Position numbers and translations under genes: made by a program
The notes under the pieces: generated by a model
Databases searched by the model: none
What the model was told of the DNA's origin: nothing
The model's input: the letters and a program-made list of their open reading frames with translations, nothing else
Assembly (NCBI GenBank): GCA_024653985.1
Contig: JANLIS010000009.1
Span: forward strand, 1-21,808
DNA length: 21,808 nt
Direction of reading: 5' to 3'
From: Candidatus Roizmanbacteria bacterium
GTDB taxonomy: Bacteria > Patescibacteriota > Microgenomatia > UBA1406 > GWC2-37-13
In this document: positions 14,617-20,463 of the stretch, piece after piece
Layout: every line of letters begins with the position of its first letter
How positions within the stretch are numbered: position 1 is the first letter of the stretch

Positions 14617-14838
14617 TTATAAATTTTTTGTCAATGCTCCAACTTTTATTTTCAAGATTTTAGAGATCCTATGAAGAAATTTGATTGACGGATTAGCTTT
14701 TCCTTCTTCAACTTCTGCCAAGTAGCTTCGGTCAACCTGAGACCTATCTGCGACTTGATGTTGTGATAGTTTTAGTTTTTTTCGATATGACAGAATACTC
14801 TCCCCCAATCTTTTGTAATAAAAATTTCCACGCACCAT
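14617..14838 (-). CDS. Small XRE-family HTH regulator (paralogue 1)
   Basis: A 73-residue single-domain transcription regulator of the Cro/CI type. The helix-turn-helix is at ~18-45 (KLSQHQVADRSQVDRSYLAEVE), with the family hallmark EEGKANPSIKFLHRISKIL at ~48-66. There is no sensor domain. A paralogue lies at 15725-15943 (shared IFxLRKRKKL/YRKKLKL, DRSYL/NRSYL and GxANPSxKxL blocks). A -10 box (TATTAT, 14850-14845) is 6 nt before the ATG, so the mRNA may be leaderless. A perfect 16-bp palindrome at 14873-14888 is centred ~42 bp before the start, a typical activator position and the likely self-binding site. It points toward the 702-aa/134-aa operon, with an 91-bp gap, and may control it. Confidence 0.85.
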   Translation of the reverse strand: MVRGNFYYKRLGESILSYRKKLKLSQHQVADRSQVDRSYLAEVEEGKANPSIKFLHRISKILKIKVGALTKNL

Positions 14839-14872
14839 GGAGCAATAATATTGGAAGGGAAAGCTTAATTCA

Positions 14873-14888
14873 GTAGGTTATAACCTAC
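14873..14888. promoter_or_regulatory. 16-bp perfect palindrome, likely HTH operator
   Basis: GTAGGTTATAACCTAC is perfectly symmetric and centred about 42 bp upstream of the first HTH gene's start, next to a weak -35 region. The half-site TAACCTACAAA recurs at 15990-16000 before the second HTH gene and at 16094-16104 before ychF, and nowhere else was it noticed in the window. Confidence 0.6.
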
Positions 14889-14960
14889 AAAGTGTATATT
14901 TTAGCCTATTTTAACAATATATTTACCTTAATATATAAGATTAATAATCTTTTAAGCTAT

Positions 14961-15002
14961 TTGCCAAGCTTATTCTAACCTCCGAGGTTAGAATCGGGTG
15001 GC
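14961..15002 (-). repeat. REP direct repeat downstream of the RAYT gene
   Basis: A 42-bp sequence with one mismatch to the copy at 15680-15721. It contains a perfect 23-bp palindrome, ATTCTAACCTC-C-GAGGTTAGAAT (14972-14994), between GCCA and TGGC. AGCTTATTC (14968-14976) can also pair with GAATAAGCT (15004-15012). It is 17 bp from the RAYT stop codon. Confidence 0.9.
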
Positions 15003-15019
15003 TGGAATAAGCTAAAAAG

Positions 15020-15667
15020 CTATTCAAGAATTAATTTTTTAATATGTTTTAATTCTCTTTGATATTCGATATTATTTTCAACAAATTGCTTATAATCATT
15101 AATGTTATTAATTGAAATTTCTGTTATAAAGTCATTCAGTAAGTTTTTATCAGTAATAAAATCCTTGTAAGATGAAAATATCCAATTCTCGGGTAGATCA
15201 ACAAGTCGATTGGTTGTTGGATTAAGGTGAATATATCTAGAAACATGCAAAAGTTGTTCGTTAGATCTTATTTCTACCGCTTTAAAACTATTTTGCCATA
15301 AAGGACCTTGACGATTAAATTTTATGTTGAAATAACGGGTAAAACTGTTCTCTACATCACCTAAAAACTTTGAGAATGTCTTATTCATACAAATTTTAAC
15401 TAAAAAATGATAATGATCGGGCATTATACAATAAGAAAGTATTTTGCATTTAGTATTTTCTCTTGGATATATAATATTTTGATAGTTGTATTTTTTTCTT
15501 TTTGTAATATTAGAAAAGCTTTTTGTTGTTAAATTACTATTATAAAAATCAAGGGTATTTAAAAATCTTTGGCCATTGTCAATATCTTTAAAAATTCCGT
15601 AATTTGAAATGCTTTTATTAAAAACATGATATATTTCCCCTTCAATGAATTTATCTTTTCTTCTCAT
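15020..15667 (-). CDS. RAYT: REP-associated Y1 tyrosine transposase
   Basis: A 215-residue HUH-superfamily nuclease related to IS200/IS605 TnpA. Visible hallmarks are the N-terminal GEIYHVFNKS (10-19), the HUH metal motif HYH in MPDHYHFLV (82-90), the probable catalytic Tyr112 in FTRYFN, the RQGPLWQNSFKA block (119-130) and RYIHLNP (144-150), which is diagnostic of RAYTs. Family enzymes recognise, cut and join single-stranded REP hairpins. It is complete and flanked by two 42-bp REPs in direct orientation, forming a REPtron-like unit (14961-15721). The N-terminal motif is HVFNKS instead of the more usual HVxxR. AT-rich codon use is like its neighbours. It sits exactly between two paralogous HTH genes, suggesting insertion into a tandem pair. 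Confidence 0.92.
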   Translation of the reverse strand: MRRKDKFIEGEIYHVFNKSISNYGIFKDIDNGQRFLNTLDFYNSNLTTKSFSNITKRKKYNYQNIIYPRENTKCKILSYCIMPDHYHFLVKICMNKTFSKFLGDVENSFTRYFNIKFNRQGPLWQNSFKAVEIRSNEQLLHVSRYIHLNPTTNRLVDLPENWIFSSYKDFITDKNLLNDFITEISINNINDYKQFVENNIEYQRELKHIKKLILE

Positions 15668-15679
15668 ATTTATATCATT

Positions 15680-15721
15680 TTGCCAAGCTTATTCTAACCT
15701 CCGAGGTTAGAGTCGGGTGGC
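15680..15721 (-). repeat. REP direct repeat upstream of the RAYT gene
   Basis: 41 of 42 bases match the copy at 14961-15002 and the orientation is the same; the single change (A to G at 15712) weakens the outer stem by one pair. It lies 12 bp before the RAYT start and 3 bp past the stop of the second HTH gene, so it could also end the HTH transcript. Confidence 0.9.
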
Positions 15722-15724
15722 AAA

Positions 15725-15943
15725 TTAGACGCTTTTTAACAGGTCGCATATTTTTATCTTTAAAACTCGACAGATCTTATTAAGAACTTTTACAGACGGG
15801 TTAGCAAACCCCTTCTCTATCTTAAAAAGATATGAACGATTAATATCACACAGAAGACACAGCTGTTCTTGAGTCAGTTTCTTTCTCTTTCTTAGTCTAA
15901 AAATTATTTTTCCTAGATTACGACAGAAAATATTTCTACACAT
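15725..15943 (-). CDS. Small XRE-family HTH regulator (paralogue 2)
   Basis: A 72-residue Cro/CI-type DNA-binding protein paralogous to the one at 14617. The helix-turn-helix is at ~20-45 (KLTQEQLCLLCDINRSYLFKIE), followed by EKGFANPSVKVLNKICRVLKI. The ATG at 15943 (MCRNIFCRNLGK) aligns with the start of the paralogue (MVRGNFYYKRLG); the longer frame from 15982 would add 13 residues of promoter DNA. Three Cys in the N-terminus and two in the HTH region are absent from the paralogue. The half-site TAACCTACAAA at 15990 lies at about the same distance upstream as in paralogue 1, suggesting a shared regulon. Its stop abuts the RAYT REP. Confidence 0.8.
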   Translation of the reverse strand: MCRNIFCRNLGKIIFRLRKRKKLTQEQLCLLCDINRSYLFKIEKGFANPSVKVLNKICRVLKIKICDLLKSV

Positions 15944-15989
15944 CCTGAAAAACAGCTTAATAAAGCTATTATTTACTGTCAATCGCTTA

Positions 15990-16104
15990 TAACCTACAAA
16001 ACAACTAAATTAGACTGTCACAAAAACATTATTTTATTGATAAATACATTAAAGTTATTTCTCGTCCCGCGAAGTTCGTAGAGAGAAGTTGGATAACCTA
16101 CAAA
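15990..16104 (+). promoter_or_regulatory. Two operator half-sites between the second HTH gene and ychF
   Basis: TAACCTACAAA occurs at 15990-16000 (preceded by TTA, as in the palindrome at 14873) and at 16094-16104. They are in the same orientation, 104 bp apart, in the divergent spacer. The first is placed to act on the HTH gene, and the second lies ~67 bp before ychF. Confidence 0.45.
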
Positions 16105-16153
16105 ATAGTGTTTTGGATTGCTGTAAAAGGATTATTTTTAATATATTGGTATA

Positions 16154-16162
16154 TGCTATAAT
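16154..16162 (+). promoter_or_regulatory. Extended -10 promoter of ychF
   Basis: TGCTATAAT, an extended -10 box, ends 8 nt before the ATG at 16171. There is no good -35 box and no SD, so a leaderless transcript is expected. Confidence 0.65.
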
Positions 16163-16170
16163 GTTCCTCT

Positions 16171-17319
16171 ATGAAACTATCAATAGGGATTGTCGGACTA
16201 CCAAACGTCGGGAAATCAACTCTTTTTAACGCCCTGCTTAAGAAACAAGTTGCCAATGTAGCCAATTATCCTTTCTGTACGATAGAACCAAATATTGGAA
16301 TAATCGAAGTACCCGATGAAAGGCTTCCTGTTCTGGCAAAGATCGTAAATACAACGAAGATCGTTCCGGCCGTCATAGAATTTTATGATATCGCCGGACT
16401 TGTAAAAGGTGCTTCAACGGGAGAAGGTTTAGGAAATAAATTCCTGTCACATATTAGGGAAGTTGAAGCGATAGTTCATGTTATCAGACTTTTTAAAGAT
16501 GGTAATGTTGTTCATGTTTCTGACAAGATCAAACCAGTTGATGATATAAAAACCATCGAAACCGAGTTGATCCTGGCTGATTTGGCTACACTTGAAAAAC
16601 AACCAAAAAACAGGGCAGGTCAAGACCTGCCCCTACAGAAGAATCAACAACAATTGAACAATGAAACAATTGAACAATTAAAAACCCAACTTAATAAAGG
16701 TATTCCTGCTAGAGATATTAATCTAACAGATGACGAAAAAATTGCTGTTAAACAATTAAATTTGCTTACTATCAAACCGGTTATCTATGTCTTTAATGTT
16801 TCTGAGCAGCAGTTGCAGAATAAAGAAGAAACGGAAAAAAAGATTAAAGAGATTATGGTTTCATTGTTCCATGGTTCCATTGTTAAAAACAATAACAATG
16901 AAGCAATGAAACAATCGAACAATTATTTATATTTATGTGCAAAATTGGAATCTGATATCGTTGCCCTTGACCCAAACGATCAAAAAGAATACTTGAAACA
17001 GTTCGGATTTGAAGAATCGGGGCTGAACCGACTGATAAAAAAATCTTATGAAATATTGGGATTGATCTCCTTTTTAACGGCGGGTGAAATAGAAGCCCGG
17101 GCTTGGACAATAAAAAAAGGCTGGTTAGCCCCACAAGCGGCTGGAACAATCCACACTGACTTTGAAAAAAAGTTTATCAAGGCCGATATTGCTAAATATG
17201 AAGACTTCGTTAAATGTGGTGGTTGGGTAAAAGCCCGAGAACAAGGACTGGTACAGATAACAGGTAAAGATTATGAAATGAAAGACGGAGAGGTGGTCGA
17301 ATTTAAGATAGGATCTTAA
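16171..17319 (+). CDS. ychF: Redox/ribosome-associated P-loop NTPase YchF (OLA1 family)
   Basis: An Obg-family P-loop protein that, in studied members, prefers ATP and binds ribosomes. Visible are Walker [10 protein letters not shown] (9-17), the G3 motif DIAG (73-76), the altered G4 motif NVSE (209-212) that gives ATP preference, and a C-terminal TGS domain (about 305-380, [25 protein letters not shown]). At 382 residues it is longer than the usual ~363. The extra length matches two repeat-derived segments: about 148-172 ([10 protein letters not shown] then NNETIEQL) in the coiled-coil region, and about 233-252 ([13 protein letters not shown]) between G4 and the following strand. Both keep the frame, and the catalytic motifs are intact. 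Confidence 0.95.
   Translation: MKLSIGIVGLPNVGKSTLFNALLKKQVANVANYPFCTIEPNIGIIEVPDERLPVLAKIVNTTKIVPAVIEFYDIAGLVKGASTGEGLGNKFLSHIREVEAIVHVIRLFKDGNVVHVSDKIKPVDDIKTIETELILADLATLEKQPKNRAGQDLPLQKNQQQLNNETIEQLKTQLNKGIPARDINLTDDEKIAVKQLNLLTIKPVIYVFNVSEQQLQNKEETEKKIKEIMVSLFHGSIVKNNNNEAMKQSNNYLYLCAKLESDIVALDPNDQKEYLKQFGFEESGLNRLIKKSYEILGLISFLTAGEIEARAWTIKKGWLAPQAAGTIHTDFEKKFIKADIAKYEDFVKCGGWVKAREQGLVQITGKDYEMKDGEVVEFKIGS
16613..16632 (+). repeat. In-frame palindrome inside ychF
   Basis: GGGCAGGTC (16613-16621) and GACCTGCCC (16624-16632) form a perfect 9-bp stem with an AA loop. It is much more GC-rich than the gene around it and encodes AGQDLP in the variable coiled-coil region. It appears to be a further REP family, unlike the other elements in this window. 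Confidence 0.7.
16645..16680 (+). repeat. AACAAT octamer repeat inside ychF, first
   Basis: Consecutive 8-nt units CAACAATT, GAACAATG, AAACAATT and GAACAATT encode the Asn/Gln-rich NNETIEQL. The 8-nt period is not a multiple of three, so each unit is read in a different frame; only the total keeps the gene open. Confidence 0.7.
16862..16925 (+). repeat. AACAAT octamer quasi-palindrome inside ychF, second
   Basis: CCATTGTT-type units on the left and AACAATGA-type units on the right form an imperfect inverted repeat. It encodes about 20 low-complexity residues ([16 protein letters not shown]) absent from typical YchF proteins at this position. Confidence 0.65.
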
Positions 17320-17321
17320 AA

Positions 17322-17430
17322 AATTACTAATTTCTAATTGACCTAATTAACCTAAAGAAGTCTCAATTTCCAATTGGTTATTGGGTATTTTTTAGAAATT
17401 AGAACAATTAGATTAATTAGGTTAATTTTT
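17322..17430 (-). repeat. CTAATT-unit intergenic quasi-palindrome, copy 2
   Basis: It lies between the convergent ychF and GT2 genes. The arms are CTAATTGACCTAATTAACC and GATTAATTAGGTTAATT, around a CCAATTGG-like centre. It starts just after the ychF stop and supplies the GT2 gene's last codons and TAA. It could act as a bidirectional terminator. Confidence 0.75.
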
Positions 17431-18271
17431 TTGTTCTCCATTTAATATATATCACCCAAAACCTAATTGATGAAAATAATGCAAATACAAACCCCGGGAA
17501 TCCGTCCATGAACCCTTTGTGACGAAAATACATCATCAAAAATGTCATTTTGGGCTTCCAAACAAAATAACTAAAAAAATTAAGTTTCATATCCTTTGGC
17601 ATTCTTTCTACCTCGGCAGTTGTATATCTGTCCCAACGGGCTAAATATCTAGAAAAATCAGGATCAGCATAATGAAGTATTGGGTTTTTTAGAAATCCAA
17701 TTGTTCCATTGTTTAATTGTTTCATTGTTTCATTGTTATCTTCACTTTTGACTTTTGACTTTTGAATTATTTCCACGTTCTCATGAACGTCTTTACAAGG
17801 AAACTTGGCAAAACCGTTTTTGTATAGACGGATAGTGTAGTCGGGATATTGTCCGCCTTTCATTAAAAATCCTGTCAAAAACCAGTTCTTGCGAGGGAGG
17901 TTATATGCCACAAGTTGATTAACCTCCGCGTTTTTCCCGCTTCGCTCCTCAACCGCGGAGGTTTGCCTCCAGACGATCGACTTAATTTCCTTCTTTAAAT
18001 TTTCTGATAATACTTCATCCGCATCTAATTGTAAGATCCATTCCCCTTGGGCCGCTTCAATCGCCTTCTGCTTATTCTTATGAAACATGACCGGATTATC
18101 TGAGTTAATTATTCTGATCTTTTTCCCATAGGATTTAGCCACTTCGATCGTTCGATCGGTCGAACCACCATCAACGATTATCACCTCATCAGCAATATCT
18201 ATTGCTGAGTCCAGTGGATAGTGAAGATTCTTTTCTTCATTGTAAACTGCAATGCAAAGGGATAATTTCAT
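17417..18271 (-). CDS. GT2 glycosyltransferase with two repeat-derived insertions
   Basis: A 284-residue GT-A glycosyltransferase of the WaaE/KdtX-like group. Visible are LSLCIAVYNEEKNL at the N-terminus, VDGGSTDRT (33-41), the metal motif QLDADE (81-86), the Y-P-D-Y-T-IRLY block (~142-150) and a basic/hydrophobic C-terminus with a probable membrane-binding helix (FVFALFSSIRFWVIYI). Known relatives add sugars to lipid-linked cores. Residues 104-117 (TSAVEERSGKNAEV) are the in-frame palindromic element. Residues ~169-191 (QKSKVKSEDNNETMKQLNN) come from adjacent heptamer (TCAAAAG) and octamer (AACAATNN) repeats. The final codons and stop derive from the CTAATT-unit repeat. Without the insertions it would be close to the usual ~250 residues. 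Confidence 0.85.
   Translation of the reverse strand: MKLSLCIAVYNEEKNLHYPLDSAIDIADEVIIVDGGSTDRTIEVAKSYGKKIRIINSDNPVMFHKNKQKAIEAAQGEWILQLDADEVLSENLKKEIKSIVWRQTSAVEERSGKNAEVNQLVAYNLPRKNWFLTGFLMKGGQYPDYTIRLYKNGFAKFPCKDVHENVEIIQKSKVKSEDNNETMKQLNNGTIGFLKNPILHYADPDFSRYLARWDRYTTAEVERMPKDMKLNFFSYFVWKPKMTFLMMYFRHKGFMDGFPGFVFALFSSIRFWVIYIKWRTKKLT
17698..17768 (-). repeat. Octamer plus heptamer repeats inside the GT2 gene
   Basis: 17698-17740 holds four 8-nt units (CATTGTTT-like), the same family as in ychF on the opposite strand. 17744-17766 holds three CTTTTGA heptamers, the family that fills the 1194-1310 spacer. Together they encode the low-complexity QKSKVKSEDNNETMKQLNN in frame. Confidence 0.7.
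17921..17963 (-). repeat. In-frame 42-bp palindromic element inside the GT2 gene
   Basis: In the gene's direction it reads ACCTCCGCGGTT, then the 18-nt centre GAGGAGCGAAGCGGGAAA, then AACGCGGAGGTT, encoding TSAVEERSGKNAEV. One arm base differs from the def copy (ACC to AAC), changing Thr to Asn. Orientation and phase match the other copies. Confidence 0.9.
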
Positions 18272-18273
18272 AT

Positions 18274-18389
18274 TAAATTAACCTAATTAATCTAATTATT
18301 CTAATTAATTTAAAAAATAACCAAGCACTAATTAGAAATTAGGATTTGTTTAGGTTAATTAGGTTAATTAGAAATTAGAAATTGACTTA
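18274..18389 (+). repeat. CTAATT-unit intergenic quasi-palindrome, copy 3
   Basis: It fills the spacer between the divergent GT2 and def genes. The left arm is AATTAACCTAATTAATC and similar 9-nt units, and the right arm is AGGTTAATTAGGTTAATTAG followed by AGAAATT units. Its ends touch or overlap both promoter regions. Confidence 0.75.
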
Positions 18390-18396
18390 TATATTA

Positions 18397-18402
18397 TATA
18401 AT
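18397..18402 (+). promoter_or_regulatory. -10 box of def
   Basis: TATAAT ends exactly 8 nt before the ATG at 18411, as in the genes at 1356 and 16171. The sequence where a -35 box should lie is the end of the CTAATT-unit repeat. No SD is present. Confidence 0.65.
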
Positions 18403-18410
18403 AATCTCAT

Positions 18411-18962
18411 ATGAAAATCGTTACCGTTCCAAACAATGTCCTCTCATCCCCTACTAAATCAGTTATTGATATTGATAATCATATCAAAAAAATTGTTTCT
18501 GATATGGAACAAGTTTTAATTGCTCAAGATGATCCTCCAGGCGTTGGACTTGCTGCCAATCAAGTCGGATTGGACCTATCAATATTCATCATTAAACCAA
18601 CTGAAAAATCAAAAACTAAAGTATTTATTAACCCGCAGGTTGTAAAAACCTCCGCGGTTGAGGAGCGGAGCGGGAAAACCGCGGAGGTTAAATCAAAAAA
18701 AAGCAAAAAGAAAGTAAAATTGGAAGGTTGTTTGTCTATCCCCCGTATCTGGGGGCCGGTAAAACGGGCTGATCGGGTATTTCTTAATTATCAAGATCTC
18801 ACTGGAAAAAAATACCTAAAATGGTTTTCCGGTTTCGAAGCTATAATTATTCAACACGAAGTTGATCATCTTAATGGGGTTGTATTTACTCAAAGATCTA
18901 TCGAACAAAAGAGACAATTGTATAGAGAAGAGAAGGATGAGCTGGTCAAAATTGAGTACTAA
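18411..18962 (+). CDS. def: Peptide deformylase with an in-frame palindromic insertion
   Basis: It removes the formyl group from the N-terminal Met of new proteins and is a metalloenzyme of the ribosome exit site. All three family motifs are intact: GVGLAANQVG (44-53), EGCLS (105-109, Cys metal ligand) and QHEVDH (148-153, two His ligands and the catalytic Glu). At 183 residues it is slightly longer than usual. Residues 80-93 (TSAVEERSGKTAEV) are encoded by the palindromic element and lie in the loop between the FINPQVV strand and motif 2; the KSKKSKKK stretch after it is also atypical. Because deformylase is normally essential, the insertion must be tolerated. The TAA stop comes from the next CTAATT-unit repeat. 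Confidence 0.95.
   Translation: MKIVTVPNNVLSSPTKSVIDIDNHIKKIVSDMEQVLIAQDDPPGVGLAANQVGLDLSIFIIKPTEKSKTKVFINPQVVKTSAVEERSGKTAEVKSKKSKKKVKLEGCLSIPRIWGPVKRADRVFLNYQDLTGKKYLKWFSGFEAIIIQHEVDHLNGVVFTQRSIEQKRQLYREEKDELVKIEY
18647..18689 (+). repeat. In-frame 42-bp palindromic element inside def
   Basis: ACCTCCGCGGTT, the 18-nt centre GAGGAGCGGAGCGGGAAA and ACCGCGGAGGTT make 14 open codons from ACC at 18648, TSAVEERSGKTAEV. The 12-bp arms are perfect. The centre differs by one base from the copies at 10701 and 17921, and the change is silent (CGA to CGG). Confidence 0.92.
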
Positions 18963-19079
18963 TTTCTAATTAACCTAATTGATCTAATTTCTACAAAATG
19001 ACCAAGTATCAATTGGGGATTAAAAAATTGGGGTTTATTTAGGTCAATTAGACTAATTAGGTAATTAGATCAATTTAAC
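18961..19079 (+). repeat. CTAATT-unit intergenic quasi-palindrome, copy 4
   Basis: It lies between the convergent def and rpmB genes and starts within the def stop codon. The arms are CTAATTAACCTAATTGATC and AGGTCAATTAGACTAATTAG, around a CAATTGGGG centre. A bidirectional terminator role is plausible. Confidence 0.75.
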
Positions 19080-19081
19080 AG

Positions 19082-19438
19082 TTATGAGGTTTTCTTAGGA
19101 GCTTTTACTTTCTTTGGTTTAGCCTTTACCTTCGCATCTTCTACTGCCTTAGTTTCTTTATTCTTAGCATTCATTTCTTTCTTGATCGAAGCCAATGTCA
19201 AAAATGGTTTCTTACCATCGGTCATGTCTTTTCGAATCCTCTTTAAACACTTTGTGCACAATCTAATCCTCATCGCTTTTCCCTTTTCAATAATGCTCAG
19301 TCGAACTAAGTTAGCTTTAAAAATTCTTTGAGTTTTTGGAGCTCTTTTTTTCCATCGTCCTCCAGCAACACCTCTGTGATGGGTGTGGGAACGACCGTAA
19401 AGTAGTCCTTTTCCGCAATGATAACAACCAAATGTCAT
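19082..19438 (-). CDS. rpmB: Large ribosomal subunit protein bL28, zinc-binding form
   Basis: A structural protein of the 50S subunit. The 118 residues contain two CxxC pairs (C5/C8 and C61/C64), the four zinc ligands of the C+ form, the GLLYGRSHTHHRGVAG block (11-26) and the RIFKANLVR strand (38-46). It is longer than the usual 60-80 residues because of a Lys-rich tail (KAKPKKVKAPKK) likely to bind rRNA. It is convergent with def and divergent from the M50 gene, with CTAATT-unit repeats on both sides. Confidence 0.9.
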   Translation of the reverse strand: MTFGCYHCGKGLLYGRSHTHHRGVAGGRWKKRAPKTQRIFKANLVRLSIIEKGKAMRIRLCTKCLKRIRKDMTDGKKPFLTLASIKKEMNAKNKETKAVEDAKVKAKPKKVKAPKKTS

Positions 19439-19504
19439 ATTTTTTTACTAAACTTTCAATTAAAACTAAGTTTTATGATATCATAAACTATCTTAAAAAA
19501 CAAT

Positions 19505-19626
19505 TATTAAATTAACCTAATTGATCTAATTATTCTAATTGATCTAAAAAATAACCAATCGCCAATTGAGAATTGGGACTTATTTAGGTTAATTAGGTCA
19601 ATTAGAAATTAGAAATTAGAAATTTA
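19505..19626 (+). repeat. CTAATT-unit intergenic quasi-palindrome, copy 5
   Basis: The clearest copy: the 9-nt units CTAATTGAT, CTAATTATT, CTAATTGAT and CTAAAAAAT run in series, then AACCAATCGCC, then the complementary arm AGGTTAATTAGGTCAATT and several AGAAATT heptamers that run to 3 bp before the M50 start codon. It lies between the divergent rpmB and M50 genes. Confidence 0.8.
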
Positions 19627-19629
19627 TAT

Positions 19630-20274
19630 ATGATCTCTTATCTTTTTTCCAATCCCTTACTTTTCATATTTACTCTTTTTTCACTTCTTATTGCTATTAC
19701 TATCCATGAATTTTCCCATGCTTGGGTAGCCGACTATCTAGGTGATCCAACTCCAAGGCTTCAGGGTAGACTAAAACTCAATCCTTTAGTCCATATTGAT
19801 AACGTCGGGATGATTTTTCTGCTACTTTTTGGCTTTGGTTGGGGTAAACCGGTACAATTTGATCCTTATAATCTAAAGGACCCCAGGCGGGATGCTGCGC
19901 TTATATCAATAGCCGGTCCAAGCTCTAATTTTATTTTGGCTATAATACTTTCCTTATTACTTAAACTGTTCATAATTTTACAACTTGATTTTATGCTTAT
20001 TATAGGTAGTTTGATTTTTGTCCCCATGATCCAAATGAATATTCTTTTGGGTGTTTTTAATTTACTTCCGATCCATCCGATGGACGGTTTTAAAATTGTA
20101 GAAGGAATTCTACCGGAAGAAAAAGCGCGTGAATGGTCATCGCTTCAAAGATTTGGAATGATCTTTTTGATCATGCTTATATTCCCCATTGGAGGCAGTT
20201 CAATGTTAAGTGGCATCTTAATGCCAGCAGTCAGGTTCTTATTCAATCTTCTAGTACCGGGAAAGATAATGTAA
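19630..20274 (+). CDS. Site-2-protease-like M50 membrane metalloprotease
   Basis: An intramembrane zinc protease of 214 residues. The zinc site is HEFSH (26-30) in the first helix, with the third ligand region NLLPIHPMDG (144-153) matching the NxxPxxxxDG motif. About five or six hydrophobic helices are visible, and there is no PDZ or CBS domain, as in compact S2P-like proteins of the Rip/YwhC type. Family members cut membrane-bound regulators or clear signal peptides; the substrate here is unknown. Its start abuts the CTAATT-unit repeat, with no SD. A BIME-containing repeat follows the stop. Confidence 0.92.
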   Translation: MISYLFSNPLLFIFTLFSLLIAITIHEFSHAWVADYLGDPTPRLQGRLKLNPLVHIDNVGMIFLLLFGFGWGKPVQFDPYNLKDPRRDAALISIAGPSSNFILAIILSLLLKLFIILQLDFMLIIGSLIFVPMIQMNILLGVFNLLPIHPMDGFKIVEGILPEEKAREWSSLQRFGMIFLIMLIFPIGGSSMLSGILMPAVRFLFNLLVPGKIM

Positions 20275-20275
20275 G

Positions 20276-20458
20276 CGAATTATTAAATATTAAATATTAA
20301 TTATTAAATAAATCTTAAAGATTAAATATTAAAGGTCAAAGAAATATTAAATAGCAAATAAAATGTCATTCCCGCGGAGGCGGGAATCCAAGCATTCCTG
20401 GATCCCCGTTTTCACGGGGATGACAATTATTTAACCTTTAAGATTTAAGATTTAACTG
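20276..20458. repeat. AT-rich quasi-palindrome interrupted by a BIME
   Basis: The left part (20276-20364) is built from TTAAATATT and CTTAAAGATT units. The right part (20425-20458) has the complementary CCTTTAAGATTTAAGATT. Between them sits a complete REP pair (20365-20424). The layout suggests that a BIME inserted near the centre of an older repeat. It lies between the convergent M50 and Fn3 genes. Confidence 0.65.
20365..20424. repeat. BIME-like pair of inverted REP sequences, copy 3
   Basis: GTCATTCCCGCGGAGGCGGG (20365-20384) and AATCCA form one hairpin unit, identical to the first unit at 484-509. After a 6-7 nt spacer, CTGGATCCCCG...CGGGGATGAC (20398-20424) forms the second. This is the tightest of the pairs. 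Confidence 0.88.
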
Positions 20459-20463
20459 TTTAC

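Noticed and set aside
14961..15721. Complete IS200/IS605 insertion sequence
   Set aside because: There is no tnpB, and the RYIHLNP and LWQ blocks identify the RAYT branch, with REPs instead of IS ends.
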